This document shows, in pieces, positions 9,001 through 16,354 of a stretch of DNA of 25,323 nucleotides. Every line of letters begins with the position of its first letter. Position 1 is the stretch's first letter. The notes beneath the pieces are model-generated. The model had not been told where the DNA came from. It did not search any database and saw only the letters and a program-made list of their open reading frames with translations. Source of the DNA: Chloroflexota bacterium. Lineage in GTDB: Bacteria > Chloroflexota > Anaerolineae > Anaerolineales > Villigracilaceae. The DNA is taken from the NCBI GenBank assembly GCA_016191985.1, contig JACPVB010000129.1, forward strand, positions 1-25,323, read 5' to 3'. A program made the translations under genes and the position numbers.

Positions 9001-9792
9001 GAAGGCATTCAGTCCTACGCCCACTTCCCCATTGTGGTGGATGGAAAAGTGGTGGCAATTTTCAACGTGGCGTATACGCGCCCGAATGCTCTTCATGAAG
9101 ACTCCATCCGCCTCTTCACCGCGCTGGCAAATCGTGCATCCCTGGCGATTGCAAACATGGAATTATTCGAACAGACCAAAGACCTGGCTGTGATGGAGGA
9201 ACGCAACCGCCTCGCCCGGGACCTGCATGACAGCGCCAAACAAAAGGCATTTGCCGCGCTCGCGCAATTGGGAACCGCCAATGGCATCATCAAGACCAAG
9301 CCGGAGGAAGTCAGCCCTCATTTGAACGAAGCGGAAACACTTGTCTATGAAGTGATCCAGGAGTTGACCTTCCTCATCCAGGAGATTTACCCGATTGCCT
9401 TGCAAGAGAAGGGCCTGCCGACCACCTTGCGGGAATATGTCTTCGAGTGGGAAAATCGCAACGACGCAGTGGTCAATCTCACGGTCCAGAATGAACGACC
9501 CCTGCCGCTGGAAGTGGAGCAGGCTGTGTATCGTTTCATCCAGGAGGCGCTTGCGAACGTGTCACGTCACAGCAAGGCAGGAAGAGTGGCTATATCTGTG
9601 GTATATAATCCAGAGTCGCTGCAAGTCATCATCGCCGATGACGGGCGCGGTTTTGATATGAACCAAAAGGCAAAAGGTATGGGCCTCCGTTCCATGCGGG
9701 AACGCATCAGCAGTATTCGCGGAACCGTTCAGATTCAAAGCGCCCCCGGGCAGGGAACGCGCCTGATCGCGCAATTACCCATAAAAGGTTAA
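6085..9792 (+). CDS. Propeller-type sensor histidine kinase (14 Reg_prop repeats, Y_Y_Y, GAF, HisKA_3, HATPase_c)
   Basis: This is a membrane sensor that would phosphorylate the response regulator encoded 18 bp downstream. The N-terminus is a signal sequence with lipobox LSAC (Cys20). Residues 75-690 contain 14 repeats of the LWIGT..GLNRF type, enough for two seven-bladed propellers. A Y_Y_Y-like beta domain covers about 715-810 (YAYMLENFDNSWN, YTNLPGGTYTLKLRG). One membrane helix lies near 820-840, followed by a coiled coil and a GAF domain at about 880-1025. The H-box RNRLARDLHDS carries His1048. The ATP-binding domain has EALANVSRH, IADDGRGFD and GMGLRSMRERI. No Shine-Dalgarno is visible before the ATG. 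The ligand is unknown. The architecture resembles the sensory half of the propeller sensors best known from Bacteroides, but here the DNA-binding part is a separate protein. Confidence 0.95.
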   Translation: MKYRFEKILLIMIAVILSACSGGVPATTPEPQTTALVPPLSQPGIPNFNRSIRFEHISLEQGLSQSVINVIFQDSKGFLWIGTEDGLNRYDGYSFKVYKPEAENETSLSNRWITSIVEDRDGYLWIGTRQGGLNRFDPRSGLFTVFKHDPTDNNSLSNNRINALFISEDNTLWVGTDSDLDRFDEVDETFVHYLGDEDGLENPITALFQDSSGFLWIGVRDNGLYQLNESTNSIKAFTTSNNINTLSDNNVTSIAEDFEGNLWVATQNGLNRFKPNTQTFARYTNRPENPESISSNDLKHLYVDHNGVLWIATLNGLDIFNAELNQFIHYRHEPSNPGSVSNNLILSIFEDHGNVMWIGTNGGGLNKYNRRQDEFAYYRGDLSNPNSLSGNLISAIFVQPNSTVWIGTLDSGLNLFSPSTGDFKQFRHDPLDSTSLSSDQIYSLLVDRHGTLWVGTSNALNLFDPSTGISRRFEPLEDGSGLSGLPVYVIYEDRKGNIWLGTNEGLDLFNPSTESFTNYRHEPQDPNSLSDSHVIAIKEDLQGDLWVGTMDGGLNRFQPNEGTFVRYQNRRGDPKSLSNDSILCLYESKDGTLWVGTAGGGLNRYDFKTDTFTTFTEKDGLPNNVINGILEDRENNLWISTNYGLSRFNPFTNEFRNYTVSDGLQSNEFNSNAHAITIHGEMYFGGINGLNFFDPLAISTDTYVPPIVLTSLTQNGEPLATDVRVEALKELTLQWPNNSFEFEFAALSYSQPNKNQYAYMLENFDNSWNNIGVKHGSRYTNLPGGTYTLKLRGSNSDGIWNETGRSIKITVIPPLWETWWFRGLFVFVIGTVIAAGYRWRIKSIESRNRQLENLVQRRTSDLEKRTRDIEALYEADERIIRNVTLNQVFQTLVDVSVSVLKADRSVIFVWNEEKKKILPRLSRGFQPDTLYALKFEDGEGLVGQAMTTGEPVIISDLKISTLRGDLQTVIRNEGIQSYAHFPIVVDGKVVAIFNVAYTRPNALHEDSIRLFTALANRASLAIANMELFEQTKDLAVMEERNRLARDLHDSAKQKAFAALAQLGTANGIIKTKPEEVSPHLNEAETLVYEVIQELTFLIQEIYPIALQEKGLPTTLREYVFEWENRNDAVVNLTVQNERPLPLEVEQAVYRFIQEALANVSRHSKAGRVAISVVYNPESLQVIIADDGRGFDMNQKAKGMGLRSMRERISSIRGTVQIQSAPGQGTRLIAQLPIKG

Positions 9793-9810
9793 CAGCAGGA
9801 GTTACACATT

Positions 9811-10482
9811 ATGAAACATCATCGCACGACCATATTGATCGCAGACGACCATGAAGTGGTACGCAATGGGATTCGTTCCTATCTTGAAACGATCCCCGAT
9901 TTTCAGGTGGTTGGGGAATCTGCATCCGGCGAAGAGACTCTCAGCATGGTGGCCGAATTGATCCCCGATATTGTTTTGCTGGATTTAATCATGCCTGGCA
10001 TGGACGGCATTGAAACCACGCGGCGAGTGAAGCAGGTCAGTCCGCGCTCACAGGTGGTGGTGTTGACCTCCTACCATGAAGATGTGCACATCTTCCCCGC
10101 TTTGAAAGCGGGCGCAATTTCCTACATCCTGAAAGATATGAAGATGGAAAAATTGGTGGAGGTCCTTCACCGCGCCGTTCAAGGGGAAGTCACGCTGCAT
10201 CCGCGTGTGGCGGCCCGCGTGCTGCAAAACATTCGAGGTGAAAACAGTGGAGAGCAGCCGCTATTTACAGAATTGACCGACCGCGAAACGGATGTGTTGA
10301 AACTGATCGCAGCCGGGCTGACCAACAGCCAGATCGCCGAAAAGCTTGTCATCAGTGAAAACACGGTGAAGGGACACGTCAGCAATATCCTCAGCAAACT
10401 GCACCTGGCAGACCGCACGCAAGTGGCGGTATACGCCTGGCAACAGGGCATTGTGAATAGGAACAATACCACAAAGGATTAA
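9811..10482 (+). CDS. NarL/FixJ-family response regulator with LuxR-type HTH
   Basis: This is a DNA-binding transcription regulator and almost certainly the partner of the preceding kinase. The receiver domain occupies residues 6-122, with acidic residues D12/D13, phosphoacceptor D58 in IVLLDLIMPG, the conserved Thr/Ser position in VVLTSYH and Lys in YILKDMK. The LuxR-type helix-turn-helix spans about 155-212: LTDRETDVLKLIAAGLTNSQ, then EKLVISENTVKGHVSNI. At 223 aa it has the standard length. The AGGAG before the ATG is clear. HisKA_3 kinases typically pair with NarL-type regulators, which agrees with the 18-bp spacing. Target genes are not visible; the divergent ABC importer is a reasonable guess only. 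Confidence 0.95.
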   Translation: MKHHRTTILIADDHEVVRNGIRSYLETIPDFQVVGESASGEETLSMVAELIPDIVLLDLIMPGMDGIETTRRVKQVSPRSQVVVLTSYHEDVHIFPALKAGAISYILKDMKMEKLVEVLHRAVQGEVTLHPRVAARVLQNIRGENSGEQPLFTELTDRETDVLKLIAAGLTNSQIAEKLVISENTVKGHVSNILSKLHLADRTQVAVYAWQQGIVNRNNTTKD

Positions 10483-10507
10483 GCTGAGTTTTGCCTGGGT
10501 TAAATCA

Positions 10508-10541
10508 AAAAGGACACTGTCGCGGGGAACAGTGTCCTTTT
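10508..10541. terminator. Bidirectional rho-independent terminator
   Basis: A perfect 13-bp stem, AAAAGGACACTGT (10508-10520) with ACAGTGTCCTTTT (10529-10541), encloses an 8-base loop. T-rich tails occur in both directions (TTTTGTTTTTG on the plus strand; the A-run at 10507-10511 reads as T on the minus strand). It separates the convergent response-regulator and DsbA-like genes and should terminate both. Confidence 0.9.
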
Positions 10542-10561
10542 GTTTTTGAATCTACGAAGAC

Positions 10562-11317
10562 TTATTGGCCCATCTCTGCAAGCGCCGCTTCGATCTGCTG
10601 CTGGAAGACGTCAATAGTTTGCGCGCCTTCGATCAATGTCGTTTTTTCCACGCCGTTCACGGTGTAGGTCATAATGAACGAGGGCGTTGCCTGGATATCA
10701 GCAAGGATGCCATTTTTCATATCCTCGTCAATCAAGTCCTTGTAGGTGTTGCCGTTAAAACAGGTGTTGAATTCATCCATATTCAGGCCGATATTTTCCG
10801 CAAAAACCAGCAGACGGCGGTCGGCATAAGCGCCTCCGTTTTCCACATCTCCCTGGTTGGCAAATAATATATCGTGCATTTCCCAGAATTTGCCCTGGTC
10901 GCCCGCGCAATAAGCCGCTTCCGCCGCCGCAGAAGATTCGGGGCCGATGAATTCGCCAAAGGAGTGATATACAAAGTACACGGTTCCATCGGCAACGTAA
11001 TTCTCTAATAACGCTTCTTCCGTATTTTCAAAGAAAATGCGGCAGAAGGGGCACTGGAAATCGGAATATTCCTCGATTTTGATGGGGGCATTTGGATCTC
11101 CGACGGCGTTGAAATCCACTTGTGTGCGGGTGATCTCCGGCGCTGCAGAGACCTCGCCCGCCGGCTTGACATTGGGATAAATAAACAAAAATGCCACAAA
11201 AAGCGCGCCGACGGAGATCAGGCCGATACCCAAAAGGCGTGACCGTTGTTCTTTGCGCCTAAGCTGCTCCTTGCGGGCCTGCCGCTTGCTCATTTCTTTA
11301 TCTTTAGTGTTGCTCAT
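10562..11317 (-). CDS. Membrane-anchored DsbA-like thioredoxin-fold protein
   Basis: This is a predicted extracytoplasmic thiol-disulfide oxidoreductase. After a Lys/Arg-rich cytoplasmic N-terminus there is one membrane segment (about residues 29-48). A thioredoxin fold begins near 62. The active site is C89-P-F-C92 in YSDFQCPFCRIFF, a DsbA/BdbD-type arrangement. The cis-proline loop is QATPSFIM. Two further cysteines (in AAYCAGDQ and FNTCFNG) could form a structural disulfide as in BdbD-like proteins. I chose the ATG at 11317 because AGGAG lies seven bases before it. An upstream ATG at 11350 would add 11 residues and would place this ribosome-binding site inside the coding sequence. The length of 251 aa fits the family. 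The gene stands alone, 89 bp after the hydrolase gene. Confidence 0.9.
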   Translation of the reverse strand: MSNTKDKEMSKRQARKEQLRRKEQRSRLLGIGLISVGALFVAFLFIYPNVKPAGEVSAAPEITRTQVDFNAVGDPNAPIKIEEYSDFQCPFCRIFFENTEEALLENYVADGTVYFVYHSFGEFIGPESSAAAEAAYCAGDQGKFWEMHDILFANQGDVENGGAYADRRLLVFAENIGLNMDEFNTCFNGNTYKDLIDEDMKNGILADIQATPSFIMTYTVNGVEKTTLIEGAQTIDVFQQQIEAALAEMGQ

Positions 11318-11406
11318 GCTAACTCCTATGTGTAAGGTGAATGGCTGCAAATTGTCCCATGTGAAAATGGTTTTGTCCAGTACAGGGTTAAGAGGCTCTT
11401 ATTTTT

Positions 11407-12246
11407 TTATTGGCGTAGGCGCGCGTCCATCCAGAGGGTCATGGTTTTGAATACTTCAGCCTGTTCCGGTTCGTTATGAAGTTCGTGGTAGGCGCCTTCC
11501 CATAATACCAGGGTACATTTTTCCTTCAGAGGCGCGGCAAATTCCATACTGCTCGAAGGGAATGCGATTTGATCGGCTTTGCCATGCAGCAACAGCAGGG
11601 GCAGGGAAAATTCACCCGCGTGTTCCAGAGTCCACTTTGTAATGCCCAGCATGACCCTTCCAAACCCAAGCGAAATCTTGTCATGCACAAGCGGGTCATT
11701 ATTATACGCATCCACTACTGCTTTATTCCTTGATAAATCTTTGGAATCCAAGCCACTGGGGAGGGTGGTCTTCGGCAGCAAAGCTCCAAGCACCCTGGCA
11801 GCCATAATTTTTGCGGGCTGGTTTTCGAGGGCAGTACGAAGCCCGGAACTGGTGGCTATAACGCCTTTTACATCCGGTTTGCGAAGCAGGCCGTAATGCA
11901 GCACCTGAATCCCACCGAGGCTGTGTCCATACAAAAAGAGCGGCAGGCCCGGATAATACAAGCGTGCCTGTTCGAACATCACATCGATATCCTGCATGAA
12001 GTCTTCGATGGAGGAAATATGTCCACGCAGCCCGGCGGAACGTCCGTGCCCGCGCAGATCATAGCTGAACAAAACAAAGCCTTCCTTCCCAAATGCCTCT
12101 GCCACATGGGTATAGCGTGAGCTATGCTCGCCCAGCCCATGCACGAGACATACGACAGCCCTGGGTTGAATGACCGGCGGTTCCCAGGCTTGCGCGAAAA
12201 TATCCAAACCATCACGAGTTTTCCAGGTCAATTCTTGATGTTTCAT
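11407..12246 (-). CDS. Alpha/beta hydrolase, monoacylglycerol-lipase-like
   Basis: This is a predicted serine hydrolase acting on monoacylglycerols or similar esters, probably cytoplasmic since no signal peptide is seen. Key features are the oxyanion motif HGLGEHSSRY, the DLRGHGRS segment, the nucleophile elbow GHSLGG (Ser109), the acid Asp225 in LLHGKADQIAFP and the base His254 in GAYHELHNE. The spacing and the 279-aa length match the Hydrolase_4 (lysophospholipase/MGL) group. I chose the ATG at 12246, where GGAGGGTGAA directly precedes it. A longer reading from 12333 would put that site inside the gene. It follows the V4R-domain gene with a one-base gap, so the two are translationally coupled. 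The real substrate is not determinable. Confidence 0.9.
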   Translation of the reverse strand: MKHQELTWKTRDGLDIFAQAWEPPVIQPRAVVCLVHGLGEHSSRYTHVAEAFGKEGFVLFSYDLRGHGRSAGLRGHISSIEDFMQDIDVMFEQARLYYPGLPLFLYGHSLGGIQVLHYGLLRKPDVKGVIATSSGLRTALENQPAKIMAARVLGALLPKTTLPSGLDSKDLSRNKAVVDAYNNDPLVHDKISLGFGRVMLGITKWTLEHAGEFSLPLLLLHGKADQIAFPSSSMEFAAPLKEKCTLVLWEGAYHELHNEPEQAEVFKTMTLWMDARLRQ

Positions 12247-12247
12247 T

Positions 12248-12853
12248 TCACCCTCCGTTGGTGATTTTAAATTCGCATTGATGAGCGCCCATGGCACGGC
12301 AGGCGCGTTCTTCAATATCATGTTCCTGTCCATCCGCCCAATACAGGCACTCCCGTATCAACCCAAAGGTGACGTGGCAGATCGGGGTGTCATCGGTTTG
12401 GTTCAAGGCGGTGGGAGATGCCTGGTCAACGAGAAGCAGGTCAAGGTCCAGGGTATGAACCGTTATATCTTTGTCGGTCGCATTTAAAATTTGCGCAAGC
12501 AATTCAAGCGCGGATTTTCGCCGCAGGGGTTTGGGGAGTCGACGAATGAGCGCGGCTCGGGTCTTGACGCCAAAGGCAGATTCATCCAGCAGGGTTTGCC
12601 AGAGCCTTGCGCCAATGCGTAATAATATGCCGCGCGCGCCGCGCCCATAATAGGTGCGGATGGCGGCTTGTAATGTGGAATAAGCCTGCGCAGCGCGTCC
12701 GTCATCCAGCCCTAAAAAATGCGATGGGCGCGCCCATTCTTTTGGCAGGCCCGCTTTGGAGAGCACGGCTCTCAATGTTTCATGGCCGATCTCGGTTGAA
12801 AGCAGCTCAACAAATTTTTGCATGATGGCTGATGGAAAAGTAACATGGTTCAT
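12248..12853 (-). CDS. V4R-domain (4-vinyl reductase-like) small-molecule-binding protein, putative
   Basis: The 201-aa protein has no signal peptide or membrane segment. The C-terminal part reads ICHVTFGLIRECLYWADGQ and then ERACRAMGAHQCEFKI, with Cys185 and Cys193. This Cys-x3-G-x3-Cys-x-F ending is typical of V4R domains, which bind hydrophobic small molecules or metals in sensory proteins. The N-terminal 100 residues are helical and include a WARPSHFLGLDDGR segment that I do not recognise. The start overlaps the GNAT stop by four bases (12850-12853). Neighbours suggest it may sense or present an acyl or lipid compound handled by the lipase-like and acetyltransferase proteins. That is inference, and the V4R call is moderate. 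Confidence 0.6.
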   Translation of the reverse strand: MNHVTFPSAIMQKFVELLSTEIGHETLRAVLSKAGLPKEWARPSHFLGLDDGRAAQAYSTLQAAIRTYYGRGARGILLRIGARLWQTLLDESAFGVKTRAALIRRLPKPLRRKSALELLAQILNATDKDITVHTLDLDLLLVDQASPTALNQTDDTPICHVTFGLIRECLYWADGQEHDIEERACRAMGAHQCEFKITNGG

Positions 12854-13713
12854 AAAGCGCCCGTTGGATAAACAAGCAGTGGAAAATATTCGCCGGTGCG
12901 GACAAATCCAATTTTTCTGTAAAGAGCCAGGGATGCGGCATTATCCGATTGGGTATTGACTGAAAGTTTACCAATGCGCTTAACGATCAGAAAATTGAGA
13001 AGATCATCCACCAAGGCCCCGCCCACTCCCACTCCCTGCGCTTCCGGCTGGACCCCAAGCCGGGCCAGGTGTGCCCCAAACGGATTCCCCGTGCTGATCT
13101 GATATCCGATCAAGCCCGAATCATTTTCGGCAATGGTTGCATGGAAGGCCTGGGCATGCGCCCGCCGAAGCGATTCAATGGTGTTATGCCAAAATTTTCC
13201 AAACGCGGCAAGATCCAATTTTGTGACCGCCTCCAAATCCGCATCAATCATTGGGCGGATGCGGATGCCCTGCGGCATGGCGCGCGGGCGGGCGTTTTCC
13301 ACATTCATTTGCAACAGGACGATATCTTTCGTTAATTCAAAACCGCTGGAAAGCAGGATGTTCTGAAACCATTGTTTGACAACGATCGCCGCAACCTGAG
13401 TCTGTGGGTTGGCATTCATGATCTCTTCGCGTGCCACCTCCCAAAGCGCGGACCAGCTTTCCATACCGGAAAGATGCTGATGATATGAAAAAAGCCTGAT
13501 CCAGGCCGAATGCGGCGGGTCTTCCGGGCAGGCCAGGGCGGCAACGATGCGGCCATTGTCCTCCAGAACCCAGTAATTGTGCGAACCGATCCATTCAAGA
13601 ACAGACCGCCAATCCAAATGGCGGTGCGTGTTGGCTTCATAAAATATGAGGCTGGCAATCTGGTGGTGATCCTCCGAGACCGCCGGGCGAACCTTCACAT
13701 TAAGGTTGATCAT
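12850..13713 (-). CDS. Tandem GNAT-family N-acetyltransferase
   Basis: The 287-aa protein contains two GNAT-like halves. The C-terminal half (about 150-283) is canonical: IRIRPMIDADLEAVTKLDLAAF, then the acetyl-CoA-binding motif ARLGVQPEAQGVGVGGALVD with Q226-GVGVG, and the NAASLALYRKIGF segment at 258-270 that forms the second part of the fold. The N-terminal half (about 5-135) keeps the GNAT opening VRPAVSEDHHQIASLIF and WVLEDNGRIVAALACP but lacks an obvious Q/RxxGxG motif, so it may be a degenerate copy. Substrates could be small molecules or proteins. The gene overlaps both the TPR gene upstream and the V4R gene downstream by four bases. Confidence 0.88.
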   Translation of the reverse strand: MINLNVKVRPAVSEDHHQIASLIFYEANTHRHLDWRSVLEWIGSHNYWVLEDNGRIVAALACPEDPPHSAWIRLFSYHQHLSGMESWSALWEVAREEIMNANPQTQVAAIVVKQWFQNILLSSGFELTKDIVLLQMNVENARPRAMPQGIRIRPMIDADLEAVTKLDLAAFGKFWHNTIESLRRAHAQAFHATIAENDSGLIGYQISTGNPFGAHLARLGVQPEAQGVGVGGALVDDLLNFLIVKRIGKLSVNTQSDNAASLALYRKIGFVRTGEYFPLLVYPTGAL

Positions 13714-14231
13714 TTGATAAAACGAAGGAAAAATTTCAAAATACGTTCGAAGATCCCCGGGGTCTTTTTGGCTTCCAACGACCCCATCATTTTAAACGCC
13801 GATTCGGCGACATTGCCCTTTCTCAATTTAATCGCGGCGGCAGATTTCATCACCATGGCGCGCAAATCGCCTTCATCCACCTGCCTGAATAGTTCGGCGG
13901 AACGTTCATAATTCTCAATGGCTTCATCGAAGCGATTGAGTCCTTCAAGCGCGGCAGCAATGTTCCCCAGCGCCATCGCCTGGCGTTTAATATCCTTTGC
14001 CCCCTCAAAAATTTTCTCCGTACCTTGTGCGGCATCCAGTGATTCAACTGGCCTGCCAGCCTGCAGCAGGGCCACACTCAAGTTGTTCATCATTTCGGCG
14101 GCATTTAATTCAGCACGCCCCAGGGTGTATCCTTCGGCGGCCTGGCGGAATAGCTCCGCGGCCTGCTCAAACTTTTTATTTGCAAAAGCCTGCTTGCCCT
14201 GTGCTTCAAGTTGATGAGGTTCAAGTGTCAT
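13710..14231 (-). CDS. Tetratricopeptide-repeat protein
   Basis: This is a 173-aa soluble protein with about three TPR units between residues 4 and 130. The clearest are QGKQAFANKKFEQAAELFRQ, AEMMNNLSVALLQAGRPVES and ALGNIAAALEGLNRFDEAIE. A basic C-terminal tail (FERILKFFLRFIK) could be amphipathic and contact membrane. TPR proteins are protein-interaction scaffolds, so no enzymatic role is implied. It is the first gene of a coupled cluster (TPR, GNAT, V4R, hydrolase) with overlaps of four, four and minus one base. No clear ribosome-binding site precedes its ATG. Confidence 0.85.
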   Translation of the reverse strand: MTLEPHQLEAQGKQAFANKKFEQAAELFRQAAEGYTLGRAELNAAEMMNNLSVALLQAGRPVESLDAAQGTEKIFEGAKDIKRQAMALGNIAAALEGLNRFDEAIENYERSAELFRQVDEGDLRAMVMKSAAAIKLRKGNVAESAFKMMGSLEAKKTPGIFERILKFFLRFIK

Positions 14232-14314
14232 GGTGTTATCGTTTGTTCAATAAATTAATAAATTTTTGGTAACTGATGCGATGCCCTGCAACAAGGTAGG
14301 TCTCTGTTGAATTT

Positions 14315-14989
14315 TTAAAGTGTAATGTCGAGCAGGCCTTCCGCAACCGAGCGCAATTTTTCCCTGGACATGTCGCTCAATTTCATTGCCAGTTCGATAT
14401 AGGGACGGTTCACGGGCTGGCAGACAAAGTTCTGCATCTCGAGCGACAGTTCAAGGAACTTCTGCATGGCACGTTGGTTAGTCAACCATTGGCCGACCGG
14501 TCCACTTTGATCGAAGAAAGTATCAACTCTGCTGCCCAACACGGCAAGGATGGATTCAAGTTCAGGAACGGTAATCGCCTTTTCCCCCAATTCGTAGGAC
14601 TTAAGTTTTGATTGCGAAATCCCCGTCTCGGTTGCAATATGGCGGATGGATATATTCGCATTGGTGCGTTCTTGGCGCAGCAGCGCGCCGATCATGCGCT
14701 GGCGCAAGGCAATCAAACGCGGCATATCCACAGATTCAAAAACAGAGGCCGCATCCGACTTGGTTTCATTCCCCCAAAAATGTGAGATCGGCAACTTCAG
14801 GAAATAGACAAGCGTCTCAAGTTCGGGCAGGGAGGGAGCGCGGCGTCCTTCTTCATAAGCGCGAAACAAACCAGGCTTGATGCCAATCGCATCGGCGCAT
14901 TCCTTGATGCTGCGGCGCTCCGCCATGCGGGCATCGCGAATCAGCAAGCCAAGTTTTTTTTCTCGTATGGTGATCTGGGCGTTATTCAT
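14315..14989 (-). CDS. Transcriptional regulator with two XRE-type HTH domains
   Basis: The 224-aa protein contains two Cro/CI-type helix-turn-helix domains. The first covers about residues 12-72 (LGLLIRDARMAERRSIKECA, IKPGLFRAYEEGRRAPSLPE). The second covers about 93-150 (LLRQERTNANISIRHIATET, ISQSKLKSYELGEKAITVPE). A helical C-terminal part of about 60 residues follows (FLELSLEMQNFVCQP, ELAMKLSDMSREKLRSVAEG). Tandem XRE domains could read a direct repeat or an asymmetric site. GAGGA precedes the ATG. The gene lies directly downstream of the CpaF-like gene on the same strand, with its own probable promoter in the gap. Whether it controls that operon or the TPR cluster is unknown. Confidence 0.9.
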   Translation of the reverse strand: MNNAQITIREKKLGLLIRDARMAERRSIKECADAIGIKPGLFRAYEEGRRAPSLPELETLVYFLKLPISHFWGNETKSDAASVFESVDMPRLIALRQRMIGALLRQERTNANISIRHIATETGISQSKLKSYELGEKAITVPELESILAVLGSRVDTFFDQSGPVGQWLTNQRAMQKFLELSLEMQNFVCQPVNRPYIELAMKLSDMSREKLRSVAEGLLDITL

Positions 14990-15018
14990 AAATTCCTCAT
15001 CAAAGGTTGGATGCCTAG

Positions 15019-15027
15019 ATTATAGCA
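15019..15027 (-). promoter_or_regulatory. Putative extended -10 promoter for the XRE regulator
   Basis: On the minus strand the sequence is TGCTATAAT, a TG-extended -10 box with a perfect TATAAT. It lies in the 45-bp gap between the CpaF stop and the XRE start, about 30 bp before the ATG. No good -35 box is seen, which is acceptable for an extended -10 promoter. Confidence 0.5.
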
Positions 15028-15034
15028 GAGTGTT

Positions 15035-16354
15035 TCAACGGCGAGTACTTTGATTGGAGGAAGCCTTCGGCGCGAAGATATCCGCACTGAGTTTGAAACC
15101 CGCCGCTTCAAGCCGCGGCGTAAAGTTGGGGCGAATACCCGTTGCATTTACCTCGCCCAAAACTTTTCCATCCTCCGTAACGCCCGCCTGATTGAACTTG
15201 AATATATCGGTGAGGACGATAATATCGCCCTCCATGCCTGCCACCTCGGTCACGGATGTCACCTTGCGCTGGCCGTCCTTCAAACGCGTTTGCTGTACGA
15301 TCAAATCCACCGCCGAGGATATTTGCTGGCGCACCACTTTGAGAGGCAGGTCCATGCCCGCCATCAAGACCAGGGTTTCAATGCGTGAGATCGCATCCCG
15401 CGGAGCATTGGCATGGACGGTGGTCAATGAACCGTCATGCCCGGTGTTCATAGCTTGCAGCATATCCAGGGCTTCGCCGCCGCGCACCTCGCCCACCACG
15501 ATCCGGTCAGGCCGCATTCGAAGCGAATTCTTCACCAGGTCGCGGATCGTCACCGCATTATGCCCGTCCGAATTTGCCGGCTTCGTCTCCATCCGCATGA
15601 CGTGGTCCTGCTGGAGCTGCAACTCTGCCGCATCTTCAATGGTGATGATGCGTTCATTCTCAGGGATAAACCCGGACATGACATTCAACAGGGTCGTCTT
15701 GCCTGAACCTGTGCCGCCAGAGATGACGATATTAAACCGCGCTTTTACACAGGCTTGTAAAAAATCCGCCATTTGCCGGGTCAGTGAACCGAATTCGATC
15801 AATTCCTCCACCTGCAATTTATCCTTGCGAAATTTGCGGATTGTAATGGAAGGTCCATCGATGGCAACGGGGCGCACCACCGCATTCACCCGCGATCCAT
15901 CCGGCAGGCGCGCATCCACCGTTGGAGAATCAAAGTCTATACGCCGCCCTAAAGGCAGAATGATCCGATCAATGACACGAACCACATGGTCGTCATCGTC
16001 AAATGCAATATTGGTTTTGGAAAGCTGTCCCTTTTTTTCAACGAAAACCTTCTTCGGACCATTCACCATGATCTCCGAAACATCAGGGTCATCCAGCAGG
16101 GATTGGATCGGGCCATAGCCAAGCAAATCATCCAGTACCTGGTCAAAAATCTGCTTGCGGAGGTCTTCCGGCAGTTTTAATTTCGTCTGCTCGTACACAT
16201 GAATGATATTCTTTTGGATAAAAACACCGCGCTCCCCGGCTGGAATTCCCTCCATCTCCAGGGCGCGCAGTAAATTATCTGAAAGATATTTTTTCAGGCG
16301 TAGAAGATCCTGGTTGGTAAGGCCTTTTGAGGCCGGAGGGTTGGGCGATGTCAT
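15035..16354 (-). CDS. CpaF/TadA-like secretion ATPase (T2SS/T4SS E-type)
   Basis: This is a cytoplasmic hexameric ATPase of the type that drives Tad/Flp pilus assembly or secretion. At 439 aa it has the usual CpaF layout: a helical N-terminal domain, then LLGYGPIQSLLDDPDVSEIMVNG, RRIDFDSPTVDARLPDGSRV, Walker A GGTGSGKT at 213-220, the Asp box ITIEDAAELQL, the Walker B segment RPDRIVVGEVRGGEALDMLQ, and the His box TGHDGSLTTVHAN. All key motifs are intact, so it should be active. Its start overlaps the stop of the 98-aa protein by four bases. The TadB/TadC membrane platform genes that normally follow are missing; an XRE regulator comes next. The partner machinery is therefore not in this window. 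Confidence 0.95.
   Translation of the reverse strand: MTSPNPPASKGLTNQDLLRLKKYLSDNLLRALEMEGIPAGERGVFIQKNIIHVYEQTKLKLPEDLRKQIFDQVLDDLLGYGPIQSLLDDPDVSEIMVNGPKKVFVEKKGQLSKTNIAFDDDDHVVRVIDRIILPLGRRIDFDSPTVDARLPDGSRVNAVVRPVAIDGPSITIRKFRKDKLQVEELIEFGSLTRQMADFLQACVKARFNIVISGGTGSGKTTLLNVMSGFIPENERIITIEDAAELQLQQDHVMRMETKPANSDGHNAVTIRDLVKNSLRMRPDRIVVGEVRGGEALDMLQAMNTGHDGSLTTVHANAPRDAISRIETLVLMAGMDLPLKVVRQQISSAVDLIVQQTRLKDGQRKVTSVTEVAGMEGDIIVLTDIFKFNQAGVTEDGKVLGEVNATGIRPNFTPRLEAAGFKLSADIFAPKASSNQSTRR

Noticed and set aside
15192..16118. 308-aa plus-strand ORF
   Set aside because: It lies wholly antisense to the CpaF-like gene, which has every expected motif. The ORF's translation is Ser/Arg-rich and shows no recognisable domain.
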